Positions 15,530 to 23,485 of a stretch of 34,173 nt of DNA are shown here, one piece after another. The position numbers and the translations under genes were made by a program. Under the pieces are notes generated by a model that was not told the origin of the DNA, made no database searches, and saw nothing but the letters and a program-made list of their open reading frames with translations. The first letter of the stretch is position 1. Every line of letters begins with the position of its first letter. Origin of the DNA: Celeribacter halophilus (GTDB taxonomy: Bacteria; Pseudomonadota; Alphaproteobacteria; Rhodobacterales; Rhodobacteraceae); the NCBI RefSeq assembly GCF_900114135.1, contig NZ_FORY01000023.1, positions 1 to 34,173 on the forward strand. The letters are read 5' to 3'.

Positions 15530-16432
15530 ATGGCGCGTATCGTCGTCATAGGTGCTGGGGTCATGGGAATAGGTATTTGTAAGCATTTCCTGAGAAATGG
15601 CTGTCAAGTCGCACTTGTTGATCCATCTCCGGTCGCTTTAAAAAAAGCGAAAGAAAATACCAAGCAAGATGGAAAAGAAGCCCTTTGCGTTCGTGTGCCA
15701 AGCGACCTTAGAAAGGAATGGAGCGCCGCAGATGTCGTTTTCGAAGCTGTCCCCGAGGTTTTATCGATCAAACGATCTGTCCTTTCCACAATCGAAGAAT
15801 GTTTCGGTGAAACGACAATAATCGCCTCTAACACATCGGGCCTTAAAACAACGGATATGACAGAAGGGATGCATCATCCCGAGCGTTTCGTTATTACCCA
15901 TTTTTTTAACCCCGCAGACTTAATCCCAGCCGTAGAAATCGTGCCCGGCCCAGCAACAACAGAGCAAGTTGTTGCACAGGTAATTCGGCTTTTGGAACGC
16001 ACCGGAAAAAAAGCAGCCCGTTTGCAAGCAGACATTCCTGGCTTCATTGCGAACCGCCTTCAGCACGCACTGCTGAGGGAGTGCTTTTACCTCATTGAAA
16101 AAGGTGTGGCAGATGCGGAAACGATTGATCTCGTAACTCGCTATGCTTTGGGAGTTCGGCTTGCTCTCATCGGACCGATGCTCCAGAGAGACTTGAACGG
16201 CCTTGATACTCACCTAAACATTGCTCGTTATCTATATGCAGACCTTGATCGTCGGGAAACAGCTCCAGACGCACTTGTCGATATGGTTGCTGCGGGTCAT
16301 CTTGGTCGAAAGTCCGGACAAGGGTTCTTCAAATGGGATGCTACTCAAAACGGACGTTTAGAAGAAATTGAGGCCCTGTTGCCTGAGGTGATTGCACTTG
16401 CCGATAGGGCGCAGGCTACTGAGGAGGAATAG
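15530..16432 (+). CDS. 3-hydroxyacyl-CoA dehydrogenase-family protein
   Basis: This 300-residue NAD-dependent enzyme of the 3HCDH family starts at the ATG at 15530 behind a strong GGAGGAGG site. It has the Rossmann loop GAGVMG at residues 8-13, SNTSGL at 100-105, catalytic His124 in VITHFFNPADLIP with Glu136 following, and the second-domain signature ADIPGFIANRLQ. Family members oxidise 3-hydroxyacyl-CoAs, but relatives include L-carnitine dehydrogenase and L-gulonate dehydrogenase, which use free acids. The stop lies 3 bases before the cyclase start, so the two are coupled. Substrate unknown; a 3-hydroxy acid released from the neighbouring lactone steps is a reasonable guess. Confidence 0.87.
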   Translation: MARIVVIGAGVMGIGICKHFLRNGCQVALVDPSPVALKKAKENTKQDGKEALCVRVPSDLRKEWSAADVVFEAVPEVLSIKRSVLSTIEECFGETTIIASNTSGLKTTDMTEGMHHPERFVITHFFNPADLIPAVEIVPGPATTEQVVAQVIRLLERTGKKAARLQADIPGFIANRLQHALLRECFYLIEKGVADAETIDLVTRYALGVRLALIGPMLQRDLNGLDTHLNIARYLYADLDRRETAPDALVDMVAAGHLGRKSGQGFFKWDATQNGRLEEIEALLPEVIALADRAQATEEE

Positions 16433-16435
16433 AAC

Positions 16436-17449
16436 ATGACACGATGGGTAAACAGACCAGAGGGAAGCAATTGGGGTGACTTTGGGCTAGAAGATCAGCT
16501 CGGGACATTAAATTACATCGGTGATGAACAGCGTCTTTCTGCTGCGAAAGAAATTCGTGAAGGACGGGCTTTCTGCCTATCTTTGCCGCTTGATCTCCCC
16601 GGAGAATTAACGCTCAATCCCCGCCGAAAACCTCCCCGCCTTGGGCCAACCTATCTAGGAGACACGCCTTACATCAACTATCCTTTGAGCAACGTTGACT
16701 CGCAACTCCATGATGTATTGAGCGATGATCAAGTTCTTTTGTCGACACAATATTCTACGCAGTGGGATTCTCTGGCACATGTTGGCGCTTTGTTTGATGC
16801 TGACGGTGATGGAGTGTCCGAGCGTTGCTACTATAATGGTTTTCGCGCCGATACTGATATTGTTGGCGCGGGAGTAGAGGGGAACCATGCCTCATATGCT
16901 CGTAAGCTTTCGGCAAGCGAAATGGCCAAAAAACCGGTTCAAGGGAGAGGCGTCTTTATCGATTTTGTTCAGGCATTTGGCTCTGAACGTGTCATTGTTG
17001 GTCGTGAACTGCTTGAAAAAGTAATTCGGGAGCAAAATGTTAAACTGCGTCGCGGAGACATTCTAATGCTCCGTACCGGATATTCCGAAGCGCTCTGGGA
17101 CATGCAAGAGAATCCTGACCCAGAAAGGCTAGAACGCACCGGCGCAGTACTGGATGGAACTGATAGTGCGCTTCATACTTGGATCTCCGAGAGCCAGATT
17201 TCTGCTATTGCAGCAGACAATTATGCCGTTGAAAATCCCCATAGCGATCCAACGACTTGCTGTCTGCGCTTGCCGCTTCATCATCACTGCCTCTTTAAAC
17301 TGGGTCTACCGCTTGCAGAACTATGGTATTTTAGAGATCTCGCTGCTGCACTCACAGCTTCAAAGCGTAATAGTGTTTTTCTCACCGCGCCCGCGCTATA
17401 TTTGCCTGGGGCGATAGGATCACCACTTACACCAGTTGCAACTATTTGA
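16436..17449 (+). CDS. Cyclase-family hydrolase, QWDSLAHV-type
   Basis: This 337-residue cytoplasmic protein belongs to the longer branch of the cyclase family (PF04199). In place of the HxGTHxDxPxHF signature it has QWDSLAHVG at about residues 109-117, typical of that branch. A second conserved region runs GDILMLRTGYSEALWD, then AIAADNYAVENP. No signal peptide is seen, unlike the Tat-type cyclase at 6046. It is translationally linked to the dehydrogenase upstream. Ring-opening hydrolysis of a cyclic ester or amide is the family chemistry; the exact compound is unknown. The gene ends only 5 bases before the convergent, disrupted gene at 17454. Confidence 0.85.
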   Translation: MTRWVNRPEGSNWGDFGLEDQLGTLNYIGDEQRLSAAKEIREGRAFCLSLPLDLPGELTLNPRRKPPRLGPTYLGDTPYINYPLSNVDSQLHDVLSDDQVLLSTQYSTQWDSLAHVGALFDADGDGVSERCYYNGFRADTDIVGAGVEGNHASYARKLSASEMAKKPVQGRGVFIDFVQAFGSERVIVGRELLEKVIREQNVKLRRGDILMLRTGYSEALWDMQENPDPERLERTGAVLDGTDSALHTWISESQISAIAADNYAVENPHSDPTTCCLRLPLHHHCLFKLGLPLAELWYFRDLAAALTASKRNSVFLTAPALYLPGAIGSPLTPVATI

Positions 17450-17453
17450 GGAG

Positions 17454-17665
17454 CTATGAGTGAATCTTTACTGAGCTGCATTCCAGATACACGCGCTCTC
17501 CAAAGATAGCTTCGACGATCTGGCGCAAAAATTTCCGATTGGCGTTATTGTTTAAACTGCCGATAGAAATCCTGAAGTCATTCTGGCCTTCTACCACCGT
17601 TCGATGGTTGTAAAGTTGATCGATTGCGATACAGATCGCATAATGGAACCGGCCATAGGTCTGTT
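17454..17665 (-). pseudogene. C-terminal half of a small gene split by IS21
   Basis: On the minus strand 69 codons are open up to a TAG at 17454-17456. The peptide includes TYGRFHYAICIAIDQLYNHR and ends GERVYLECSSVKIHS. It begins exactly at the IS21 end at 17666. The piece at 20163-20353, on the other side of IS21 and on the same strand, is a matching N-terminal half with ATG and no stop before the element. The two probably formed one protein of about 130 residues. The family was not recognised. Confidence 0.6.
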
Positions 17666-17770
17666 TGTTGATTTCCGCTGAGACGTGACCCGGTAGGCCG
17701 CAAAATTTTCACTGAGAATTGACCCATGTGAACATGATATCCCTGACGGCTTTGTTCAGGGAGATATGGA

Positions 17771-19309
17771 GTGATCGACATGGGATTTTTGAGTGTCATT
17801 CGACGTTGGGCGTTACGTGACAAAATGCCAATTCGTGAGATTTCCCGGCGGACGGGATTGTCTCGCAACACCATCAGAAAGTACCTGCGCGAAGGCGCAG
17901 TCGAACCGAGGTTCAAGACGCCAGTCCGTCCGAGCAAGCTGGATCCATATGCGGACAGATTATCCGCCTGGCTCTTGGCGCAGACACGCAAGCCGCGCAA
18001 GGAGCGCCGAACTGTGAAGCGGATGCATGAGGATCTGGTCAAGCTCGGCTATGACGGATCCTACGGTCGTGTAGCGGCGTTTGCTCGGGCATGGCGGGAG
18101 GACCGGCTTCGCGCAGAGCAGACGGCCGGACGCGGCACCTTTATTCCCTTGGTGTTCCACCCCGGCGAGGCATTCCAGTTTGACTGGAGCGAAGATTGGG
18201 CCAGCATCGGCGGCGAACGGGTCAAGCTTCAGGTGGCACACGCGAAGCTGTCGCATAGCCGCGCCTTTCTGGTGAGGGCCTATCCGCTCCAAACGCACGA
18301 GATGTTGTTCGACGCCCATTGGCACGCCTTTCGCGTATTCGGGGGTGTGCCTGGTCGGGGCATCTACGACAATATGAAGACGGCTGTGGATCGCGTAGGA
18401 CGTGGCAAACAGCGAGACGTCAATGCTCGTTTCAAGGCGATGGCCAACCACTACGTCTTTGAGCCTGAGTTCTGTAATCCGGCTGCAGGCTGGGAGAAAG
18501 GACAAGTCGAGAAGAACGTCCGGGATGCGCGCAGCCGTTTGTGGCAGGTCATGCCGATCTTTACCGATCTGGCCGAACTGAACCAGTGGCTTGAGGATCG
18601 TTGCGTTGCTCTTTGGTCCGAGACACGACACCGCGAGTTGCCGGGGACTATCGCTGATGTTTGGGAAGCTGAGAAGCCGACACTGATGGCGTTGCCTCCA
18701 GCCTTCGACGGTTTTGTGGAACATAGCAAACGTGTCTCGCCCACATGCTTGATCACGTTCGAGCGCAATCGTTACAGTGTTCCGGCCAGCTTTGCGAACC
18801 GTCCCGTAAGCCTCCACGTCTACCCCGAGCAGTTGGTTGTCGTGGCCGAAGGCCAGAGTGTCTGCACGCATGAGCGTGTCATAGAGAGGTCCCACCACAA
18901 GCCCGGAAAGGTGATCTATGACTGGCGTCATTATCTGGCGGTGATCCAGCGCAAACCCGGCGCACTGCGCAATGGTGCGCCATTCATGGAGATGCCAGAC
19001 GCCTTCCGCCGCCTACAAGATCACATGTTGCGCAAAGAGGGTGGTGATCGGGAGATGGTCGATATCTTGTCCCTCATTCTTCATCATGATGAAGCTGCGG
19101 TTCTGCGCGCGGTAGAGCTGGCGCTGGAGGCAGGCGTGCCGACCAAGACACACATCTTGAACCTGCTTCACAGGCTGATTGACCCCAAGAAAACCGATCT
19201 TCCGGAGATCGACCCACCAGATGCTCTGGCCTTGGAAACGGCCCCCAAAGCCAATGTCGATCGCTATGACGACCTCAGACAAACAAAGGAGAAGCGTCAT
19301 GCGTCATGA
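17771..19309 (+). CDS. istA: IS21 family transposase IstA
   Basis: This 512-residue transposase starts at GTG 17771 behind GGGAGA. An N-terminal helix-turn-helix ([21 protein letters not shown], about residues 17-37) is followed by the RNase-H-like catalytic core. The acidic triad is visible as [15 protein letters not shown] and the Glu in [12 protein letters not shown]-terminal beta-barrel region ([21 protein letters not shown]) is typical of the family. The frame is undamaged. istB begins 10 bases before this gene ends. Confidence 0.95.
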   Translation: MIDMGFLSVIRRWALRDKMPIREISRRTGLSRNTIRKYLREGAVEPRFKTPVRPSKLDPYADRLSAWLLAQTRKPRKERRTVKRMHEDLVKLGYDGSYGRVAAFARAWREDRLRAEQTAGRGTFIPLVFHPGEAFQFDWSEDWASIGGERVKLQVAHAKLSHSRAFLVRAYPLQTHEMLFDAHWHAFRVFGGVPGRGIYDNMKTAVDRVGRGKQRDVNARFKAMANHYVFEPEFCNPAAGWEKGQVEKNVRDARSRLWQVMPIFTDLAELNQWLEDRCVALWSETRHRELPGTIADVWEAEKPTLMALPPAFDGFVEHSKRVSPTCLITFERNRYSVPASFANRPVSLHVYPEQLVVVAEGQSVCTHERVIERSHHKPGKVIYDWRHYLAVIQRKPGALRNGAPFMEMPDAFRRLQDHMLRKEGGDREMVDILSLILHHDEAAVLRAVELALEAGVPTKTHILNLLHRLIDPKKTDLPEIDPPDALALETAPKANVDRYDDLRQTKEKRHAS

Positions 19310-20090
19310 TCCAGCAGGAGCCTCGATTGTGATCATGCTCCGCAGCCTCAAACTGCATGGCATGGCGCAAGCAGTCGATGATCTGATAGCGCAGGGTGCG
19401 CCAGCGTTTGAGGCTGCAACGCCGATCCTGTCCCAACTGCTCAAGGCTGAAATGGCAGAACGGGAAGTGCGGTCGATCGCCTACCATACGAAGGTGGCCC
19501 GCTTCCCGTCCTACAAGGATCTTACAGGGTTCAACTTCAAATCCAGCGACATCAATGAAGCCACGGTCCGGCAGTTGCATCGCGGCGAATTCATGGAGAA
19601 CGCAGAAAACGTAGTTCTGATCGGTGGCCCAGGTACAGGGAAAAGCCACATCGCCACCGCCATCGGTGTGCAGGCCATCGAACATCACAGATGCAAAGTC
19701 CGCTTCTTCTCGACCGTGGAACTCGTCAATGCACTGGAACAGGAAAAATCTGGGGGCAAGGCCGGTAAAATTGCAGAGATGCTCACCAAAACCGATTTGG
19801 TCATTTTGGATGAACTCGGCTACCTGCCCTTCAGCCCATCAGGAGGCGCATTACTCTTCCACCTCCTGAGTAAGCTCTACGAGCGCACCAGTGTGATCAT
19901 CACCACCAATCTCAGCTTCAGTGAATGGGCACAGGTCTTCGGCGATGCAAAAATGACAACAGCATTGCTCGACCGGCTCACCCACCGTTGCCACATCCTC
20001 GAAACTGGAAACGACAGCTATCGCTTCAAAGTCAGTTCCGAAGCCGCCAAAAAAACGCGAAAGGAGACCCCACAATTGACTGCCAAATAA
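19299..20090 (+). CDS. istB: IS21 helper ATPase IstB
   Basis: This 263-residue AAA+ ATPase assists IstA in target selection and transposition. The Walker A motif GGPGTGKSH lies at about residues 109-117, the Walker B-like [12 protein letters not shown] at about 168-179, and [10 protein letters not shown] follows as sensor 1. ATG at 19299 overlaps istA by 11 bases, with AAAGGAGAAG upstream; the longer frame from 19179 lies inside istA and is rejected. The gene is intact. Confidence 0.95.
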   Translation: MRHDPAGASIVIMLRSLKLHGMAQAVDDLIAQGAPAFEAATPILSQLLKAEMAEREVRSIAYHTKVARFPSYKDLTGFNFKSSDINEATVRQLHRGEFMENAENVVLIGGPGTGKSHIATAIGVQAIEHHRCKVRFFSTVELVNALEQEKSGGKAGKIAEMLTKTDLVILDELGYLPFSPSGGALLFHLLSKLYERTSVIITTNLSFSEWAQVFGDAKMTTALLDRLTHRCHILETGNDSYRFKVSSEAAKKTRKETPQLTAK

Positions 20091-20162
20091 ACGCTGATAC
20101 ATAGATAAGGGCGGGTCAATTCTCGGTGGAAATACCGGGTCACGTCTCAGCGGAAATCAACA

Positions 20163-20353
20163 CGATAGTATGTCAGCGTCTTTTCGAAGTAATCTTCCAG
20201 CTTCACCAAGCGATCCGCCAAGTTAAGACTTCCATTGAAGTCGTTGACAGTATCCTGAGAGATCTGGAAACCTTCAGGCGCAACATGTGCAGTGCAGGCG
20301 AAGGGTTCCGTTTGGTCAATGTCGGCATTAGTATCGATGTCAGTAAGGCTCAT
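20163..20353 (-). pseudogene. N-terminal half of the IS21-split gene
   Basis: ATG at 20353 opens a minus-strand frame of 63 codons beginning MSLTDIDTNADIDQTEPF that reaches the IS21 end at 20162. It then reads a few codons into the element before a stop. The sequence is acidic at the start and then has a helical stretch (LADRLVKLEDYFEKTL). Together with 17454-17665 it reconstructs a small protein of unknown family. Confidence 0.6.
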
Positions 20354-21069
20354 GGCGCTACTCTCTTGTTCGCGGCCATCTTAGGAGGCGCGTTATGTTG
20401 GGTTTCAGTCTTTGAAACAGTGTTAATGGTCGGCGGGCCGAAATAATGAAACCGTCGGCAATGTGCCGGTCGATTAATGTATTTACGGCAGAAAAACAGT
20501 GTCATCCCCAAATGGCAACGGCATAAGATGAAACGCTTCAACACGCACGAGTATTTACTTTCTGGCGGGTATCGCCACGTTCTAACTGTCACATCTCCTT
20601 GTTCTGATCGCTGCGATACATCGCAGATGTTATAATGAAATTGCTGTTTCAGGCTGAAACAGCGGTGAATTGTACTGGAGCATCGCAGAGACGGATTATT
20701 CGTCTAGCCACCGCGTATATGCCTGCCATTCTCGACTTCGCGGCGGGCCCAAAAAGCGTTACGGCTTTACCGAAGCATCAGGACACAATGTGCTCGATTC
20801 GTCAAATAATGATTCAAAATCAAATACTTGACGCGAATACTCTCCAAACTACGCTTTTCGCAAGTTAATTCATTTTCCTCACCTCTCTTTTCTTTCTTCA
20901 GATGTTTCCGACGCTCAAAAATTCCGTTCCTCTCACTTGCACATCTTCAAGTATGCGTCGGAAAAGCACTTCAATATAGCTCAGGTAGCAAAATTTATAT
21001 AGAAAACTCAATTTTCGTTTGTGCGACCAAGATGCGAAATTCGTGAGTTGAAGTAGAGCTGAGATACTC
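20354..21069. other. Intergenic spacer, no gene recognised
   Basis: About 700 AT-richer bases with only short frames lacking ribosome sites. The single structured item is the palindrome at 20643-20663. The promoter of the disrupted gene at 20353 is expected at the left end. Confidence 0.5.
20643..20663. promoter_or_regulatory. Perfect 10-bp inverted repeat, operator- or hairpin-like
   Basis: GCTGTTTCAG and its exact complement CTGAAACAGC are separated by a single G. This would make a very tight hairpin but a good dimeric protein-binding site. No intact gene with a matching regulator is adjacent, and the role is unknown. Confidence 0.4.
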
Positions 21070-21235
21070 GGATTAGAGGTGGTCGTGCTTTTTCGATCAG
21101 CTTGTAGGTCGCCCGGCGACATCGACGCGCCTGGTGGCCGGGCTGTTGTACCTTCAACATGCCAATGATCCGGGGTCAGCGGTCGGTCTCGGTCGCAGTG
21201 TGACAACGGAAGGCACGCTGATTTTAGGTTAAACT
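21070..21235 (+). pseudogene. IS5/IS1182-type transposase fragment
   Basis: One plus-strand frame reads GRPATSTRLVAGLLYLQHA, the hallmark 'GRP...TRLMAGLLYLKH' segment near the N-terminus of IS5/IS1182-like transposases. After 'HANDPG' the expected LSDEAV pattern is lost by frameshift and the frame stops soon after. The sequence from 21163 (CAATGATCCGGGGTC...) is repeated at 33457. Confidence 0.65.
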
Positions 21236-21243
21236 GCAAATGG

Positions 21244-21277
21244 ACCACGTCTCCATTGGAGTGAATAGAGACGTGGT
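21244..21277 (-). terminator. Stem-loop after the DAO-family gene
   Basis: ACCACGTCTC and its inverted copy GAGACGTGGT are separated by 14 bases and lie about 20 bases downstream of the stop of the minus-strand operon. No T-run follows on the minus strand, so this may be a 3' stabilising hairpin rather than a strong terminator. Confidence 0.45.
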
Positions 21278-21296
21278 ATGCAAGATTGTTTGGATT

Positions 21297-22427
21297 TCAG
21301 TCTGCGAACCGTTCCGGTCGGAACGGTTCGAGCATAGAATGACGGATGCCCAAAGCCATTTCTTCAGCCAGAAGCTCGCCCATAATCAGGCCGAGTGTCG
21401 CGCCGCTATGGGAAAAGGCTACAAAACATCCGGGGAGTTCTGCCAGTTCGCCAAACACCGGGTCACCGTCACCGGGGATAGGCTTCGGTCCGAAATGCAC
21501 GTTAATGACGCTCAAGTCGGGTGCAGGATTGAGCACTTTGCGGGCTTCATCAATCAATTTCTCTGCTACCCAGTCTGGCAGATCATACCCCCCGTCAGCA
21601 CGTTGAGTCACTTCCTCCTCGGGCCAGTCGGAGTCGAGGTAGAATGCTCCGTTTCTGGTCCGGCGCACTGCCACAAATGGTGTGTTCAAGACGGCGCGGA
21701 GGGGATGATCGACTGGTTGGGTTTCGACCAGAACGGCAATGGGCGTGCCATCTCCAATTTTAATCCCATGGGTCGCAGCCATGGCGGGTACTGCGGCACC
21801 GGTGGCCAACAGGACGACATCGCCCTCGAAATTCCGTCCATCATCGCACCGCGCTCCTGTTGCTCGCCCTTCCGTTACGGCAGGGGTGGCTTTACCCGCA
21901 TCCGTAATGATTTTTCCTCCCGCAGAGTTGATCTCTTCTGCGAGGATAGAGACAAGCGCGGGTAAATCGACCCAGCCTTCGTTCGGGTTGAGGATCGCCC
22001 CTGTTTCGGTGACAGCCGCACCGTTCACGCCGGGCACTTTGTGTGCAACTTCTTCACCGGACAACAGGTGCGCTTCATAGCCAAGGTTGCGTTCATAGCG
22101 ATAGACCTCGGAAATTTCATTCTTCGGCCCCTCCATATCCCATGTTAGGCCGCCTCCGAAACACAGCCAATCGGCATTAGGATAGGCATCAGATAGAACG
22201 CGATACCGTTCCATGCCGGCTTGCCGAAGTCGATGATACGGGAGGGAGCGCCGCCGTGCGGTGTTCAGCCATGCCAGCGACCTGCCGGACGCCCCATTCG
22301 CCAGAGGCCCGTCATTGATGAGGGTAACAGCTACGCCCATGCGTGTGAGTTGCGCCGCTGTCGAAACACCGAAAATGCCACCGCCGATAATAACGGCACT
22401 GTCGATATGTGGGGTTGGTTGTGGCAT
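21297..22427 (-). CDS. FAD-dependent oxidoreductase, DAO family
   Basis: This 376-residue protein has an N-terminal FAD-binding Rossmann motif GGGIFG at residues 15-20, then ASGRSLAWLN near residues 46-55 as in the D-amino acid oxidase/glycine oxidase group. FSHSGATLGLIMGELLAEE at the C-terminus is the conserved second FAD contact. Such enzymes oxidise amines or amino acids, including sarcosine and fructosyl amino acids. It is last in a four-gene minus-strand operon, 2 bases after the Gfo/Idh gene, downstream of an amino-acid-type ABC transporter. It probably oxidises the imported compound at a C-N bond. The precise substrate cannot be read from sequence. Confidence 0.87.
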   Translation of the reverse strand: MPQPTPHIDSAVIIGGGIFGVSTAAQLTRMGVAVTLINDGPLANGASGRSLAWLNTARRRSLPYHRLRQAGMERYRVLSDAYPNADWLCFGGGLTWDMEGPKNEISEVYRYERNLGYEAHLLSGEEVAHKVPGVNGAAVTETGAILNPNEGWVDLPALVSILAEEINSAGGKIITDAGKATPAVTEGRATGARCDDGRNFEGDVVLLATGAAVPAMAATHGIKIGDGTPIAVLVETQPVDHPLRAVLNTPFVAVRRTRNGAFYLDSDWPEEEVTQRADGGYDLPDWVAEKLIDEARKVLNPAPDLSVINVHFGPKPIPGDGDPVFGELAELPGCFVAFSHSGATLGLIMGELLAEEMALGIRHSMLEPFRPERFAD

Positions 22428-22429
22428 GG

Positions 22430-23482
22430 TTAGACTCCTGTGAGGGTTTCGATATAGTGCAAGGACTCCCAGCGACCGGTTTCGGCCGCACGAGCAAGTG
22501 TTTCAAGCGCAGCGGCATTGCGACAAATGTCAGCCGAGGAGGATGGCATTGGAGCGCCTGTCAGGACTTGATCCGTAAAACTTTCCGCCTGTGCGCGGTA
22601 TTGATCCGCGGGGGCGATCGTCTCAACCTCACGCCCGCCGCCGAGCAGGTCCGCTCCCGTATCGATGACCAGATGCGCGGTATGGTCTGGCGGACAATTG
22701 AACGGCGCATCAAGGGTAATATAGCCTTCGGTCCCCAATAGGGTCAGTTGCTGTACAAGAGCGGATTGAGTCGCCACGGTAAACCCGAGGTGCCTCCCGT
22801 TTGAGAAACGGACTGCACCGGTGGTTAAACGATCGGTTCCGAACGCCGGATCCCGATCCATGGTGGCTGTGAGGGCTTCGGGTTCGCTATCGAAAAAGAA
22901 CCGTGCTGCATCTATCGCGTAGCACCCAATGTCATTGAGGCCGCCACCGCCGATGTCCGCTTGGTTTCGGACATTGGCCGGGTCGGTGTTGCAATAGCTA
23001 AACAGGACCTGAATTCCGGTGAGACGCCCGATCCGTCCCGCCTGGACAAGTGCTTTCGCGCGTCTCCATTGCGGGTGGTGGCGAGTCATGTAGGCCTCAG
23101 TCACGATTTTCCCACACCGGCGCGCGGTGTCGGTTAACCGATCCGCCTCCGCGAAGGTGAGCGCAAGAGGTTTTTCGCACAACACATGTTTGCCTGCCTC
23201 AAGCGCCATGAGCGTCATAGGCACATGCAGGTGATTGGGCAAAGGATTGTAAATTGCATCGATATCCGGATCCGCGAGCAGCGCCTCGTAACTGCTGTAT
23301 GTGCGAGGTATATCAAACTGTTGCGCAACCTCGCTTGCCCGTGCCGCATCGCGGGAGGCGATGGCGGCGAGGGTACAGCCTTGCGCCGCCCGAAGTGCAG
23401 GAAGCATGGCTTTTCGCGCAATGCTTGCGGTGCTGAGGACACCCCAGCGCAGGGGCGTGATATCGGTATTTTGATCAGACAT
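22430..23482 (-). CDS. Gfo/Idh/MocA family oxidoreductase
   Basis: This 350-residue NAD(P)-dependent enzyme has a Rossmann start (LRWGVLSTASIARKAMLPAL), the family hallmark EKPLAL at about residues 103-108, and a C-terminal alpha/beta domain including GGGGLNDIGCYAIDAARF, where the family keeps a conserved Asp and Tyr/His near the active site. Members act on sugars, inositols and sugar-derived amines; MocA is involved in rhizopine catabolism. The gene is 3 bases after the ABC gene and 2 before the oxidase, so it is co-expressed. Presence of a sugar-type dehydrogenase with an amino-acid-type transporter suggests a sugar-amino-acid conjugate. Confidence 0.88.
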   Translation of the reverse strand: MSDQNTDITPLRWGVLSTASIARKAMLPALRAAQGCTLAAIASRDAARASEVAQQFDIPRTYSSYEALLADPDIDAIYNPLPNHLHVPMTLMALEAGKHVLCEKPLALTFAEADRLTDTARRCGKIVTEAYMTRHHPQWRRAKALVQAGRIGRLTGIQVLFSYCNTDPANVRNQADIGGGGLNDIGCYAIDAARFFFDSEPEALTATMDRDPAFGTDRLTTGAVRFSNGRHLGFTVATQSALVQQLTLLGTEGYITLDAPFNCPPDHTAHLVIDTGADLLGGGREVETIAPADQYRAQAESFTDQVLTGAPMPSSSADICRNAAALETLARAAETGRWESLHYIETLTGV

Positions 23483-23485
23483 GTT

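Larger units (their letters stand above)
17666..20162 (+). mobile_element. IS21-family insertion sequence, complete
   Basis: The element is 2497 bases and has terminal TG...CA. The ends TGTTGATTTCCGCTGAGACG at 17666 and its inverted copy ending at 20162 match over at least 30 bases. A second internal match (GAGAATTGACCC) is also repeated at both ends, as expected for IS21 multiple-terminal repeats. It carries intact istA and istB. No target-site duplication is obvious between the flanks, although 4-8 bases are usual. Confidence 0.92.

Noticed and set aside
17960-18931. 323-codon minus-strand open frame
   Set aside because: It is entirely inside istA on the other strand; istA has complete family motifs.
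20350-20592. 80-codon minus-strand frame upstream of the split gene
   Set aside because: Cys/Arg-rich shadow-like peptide without a ribosome site.
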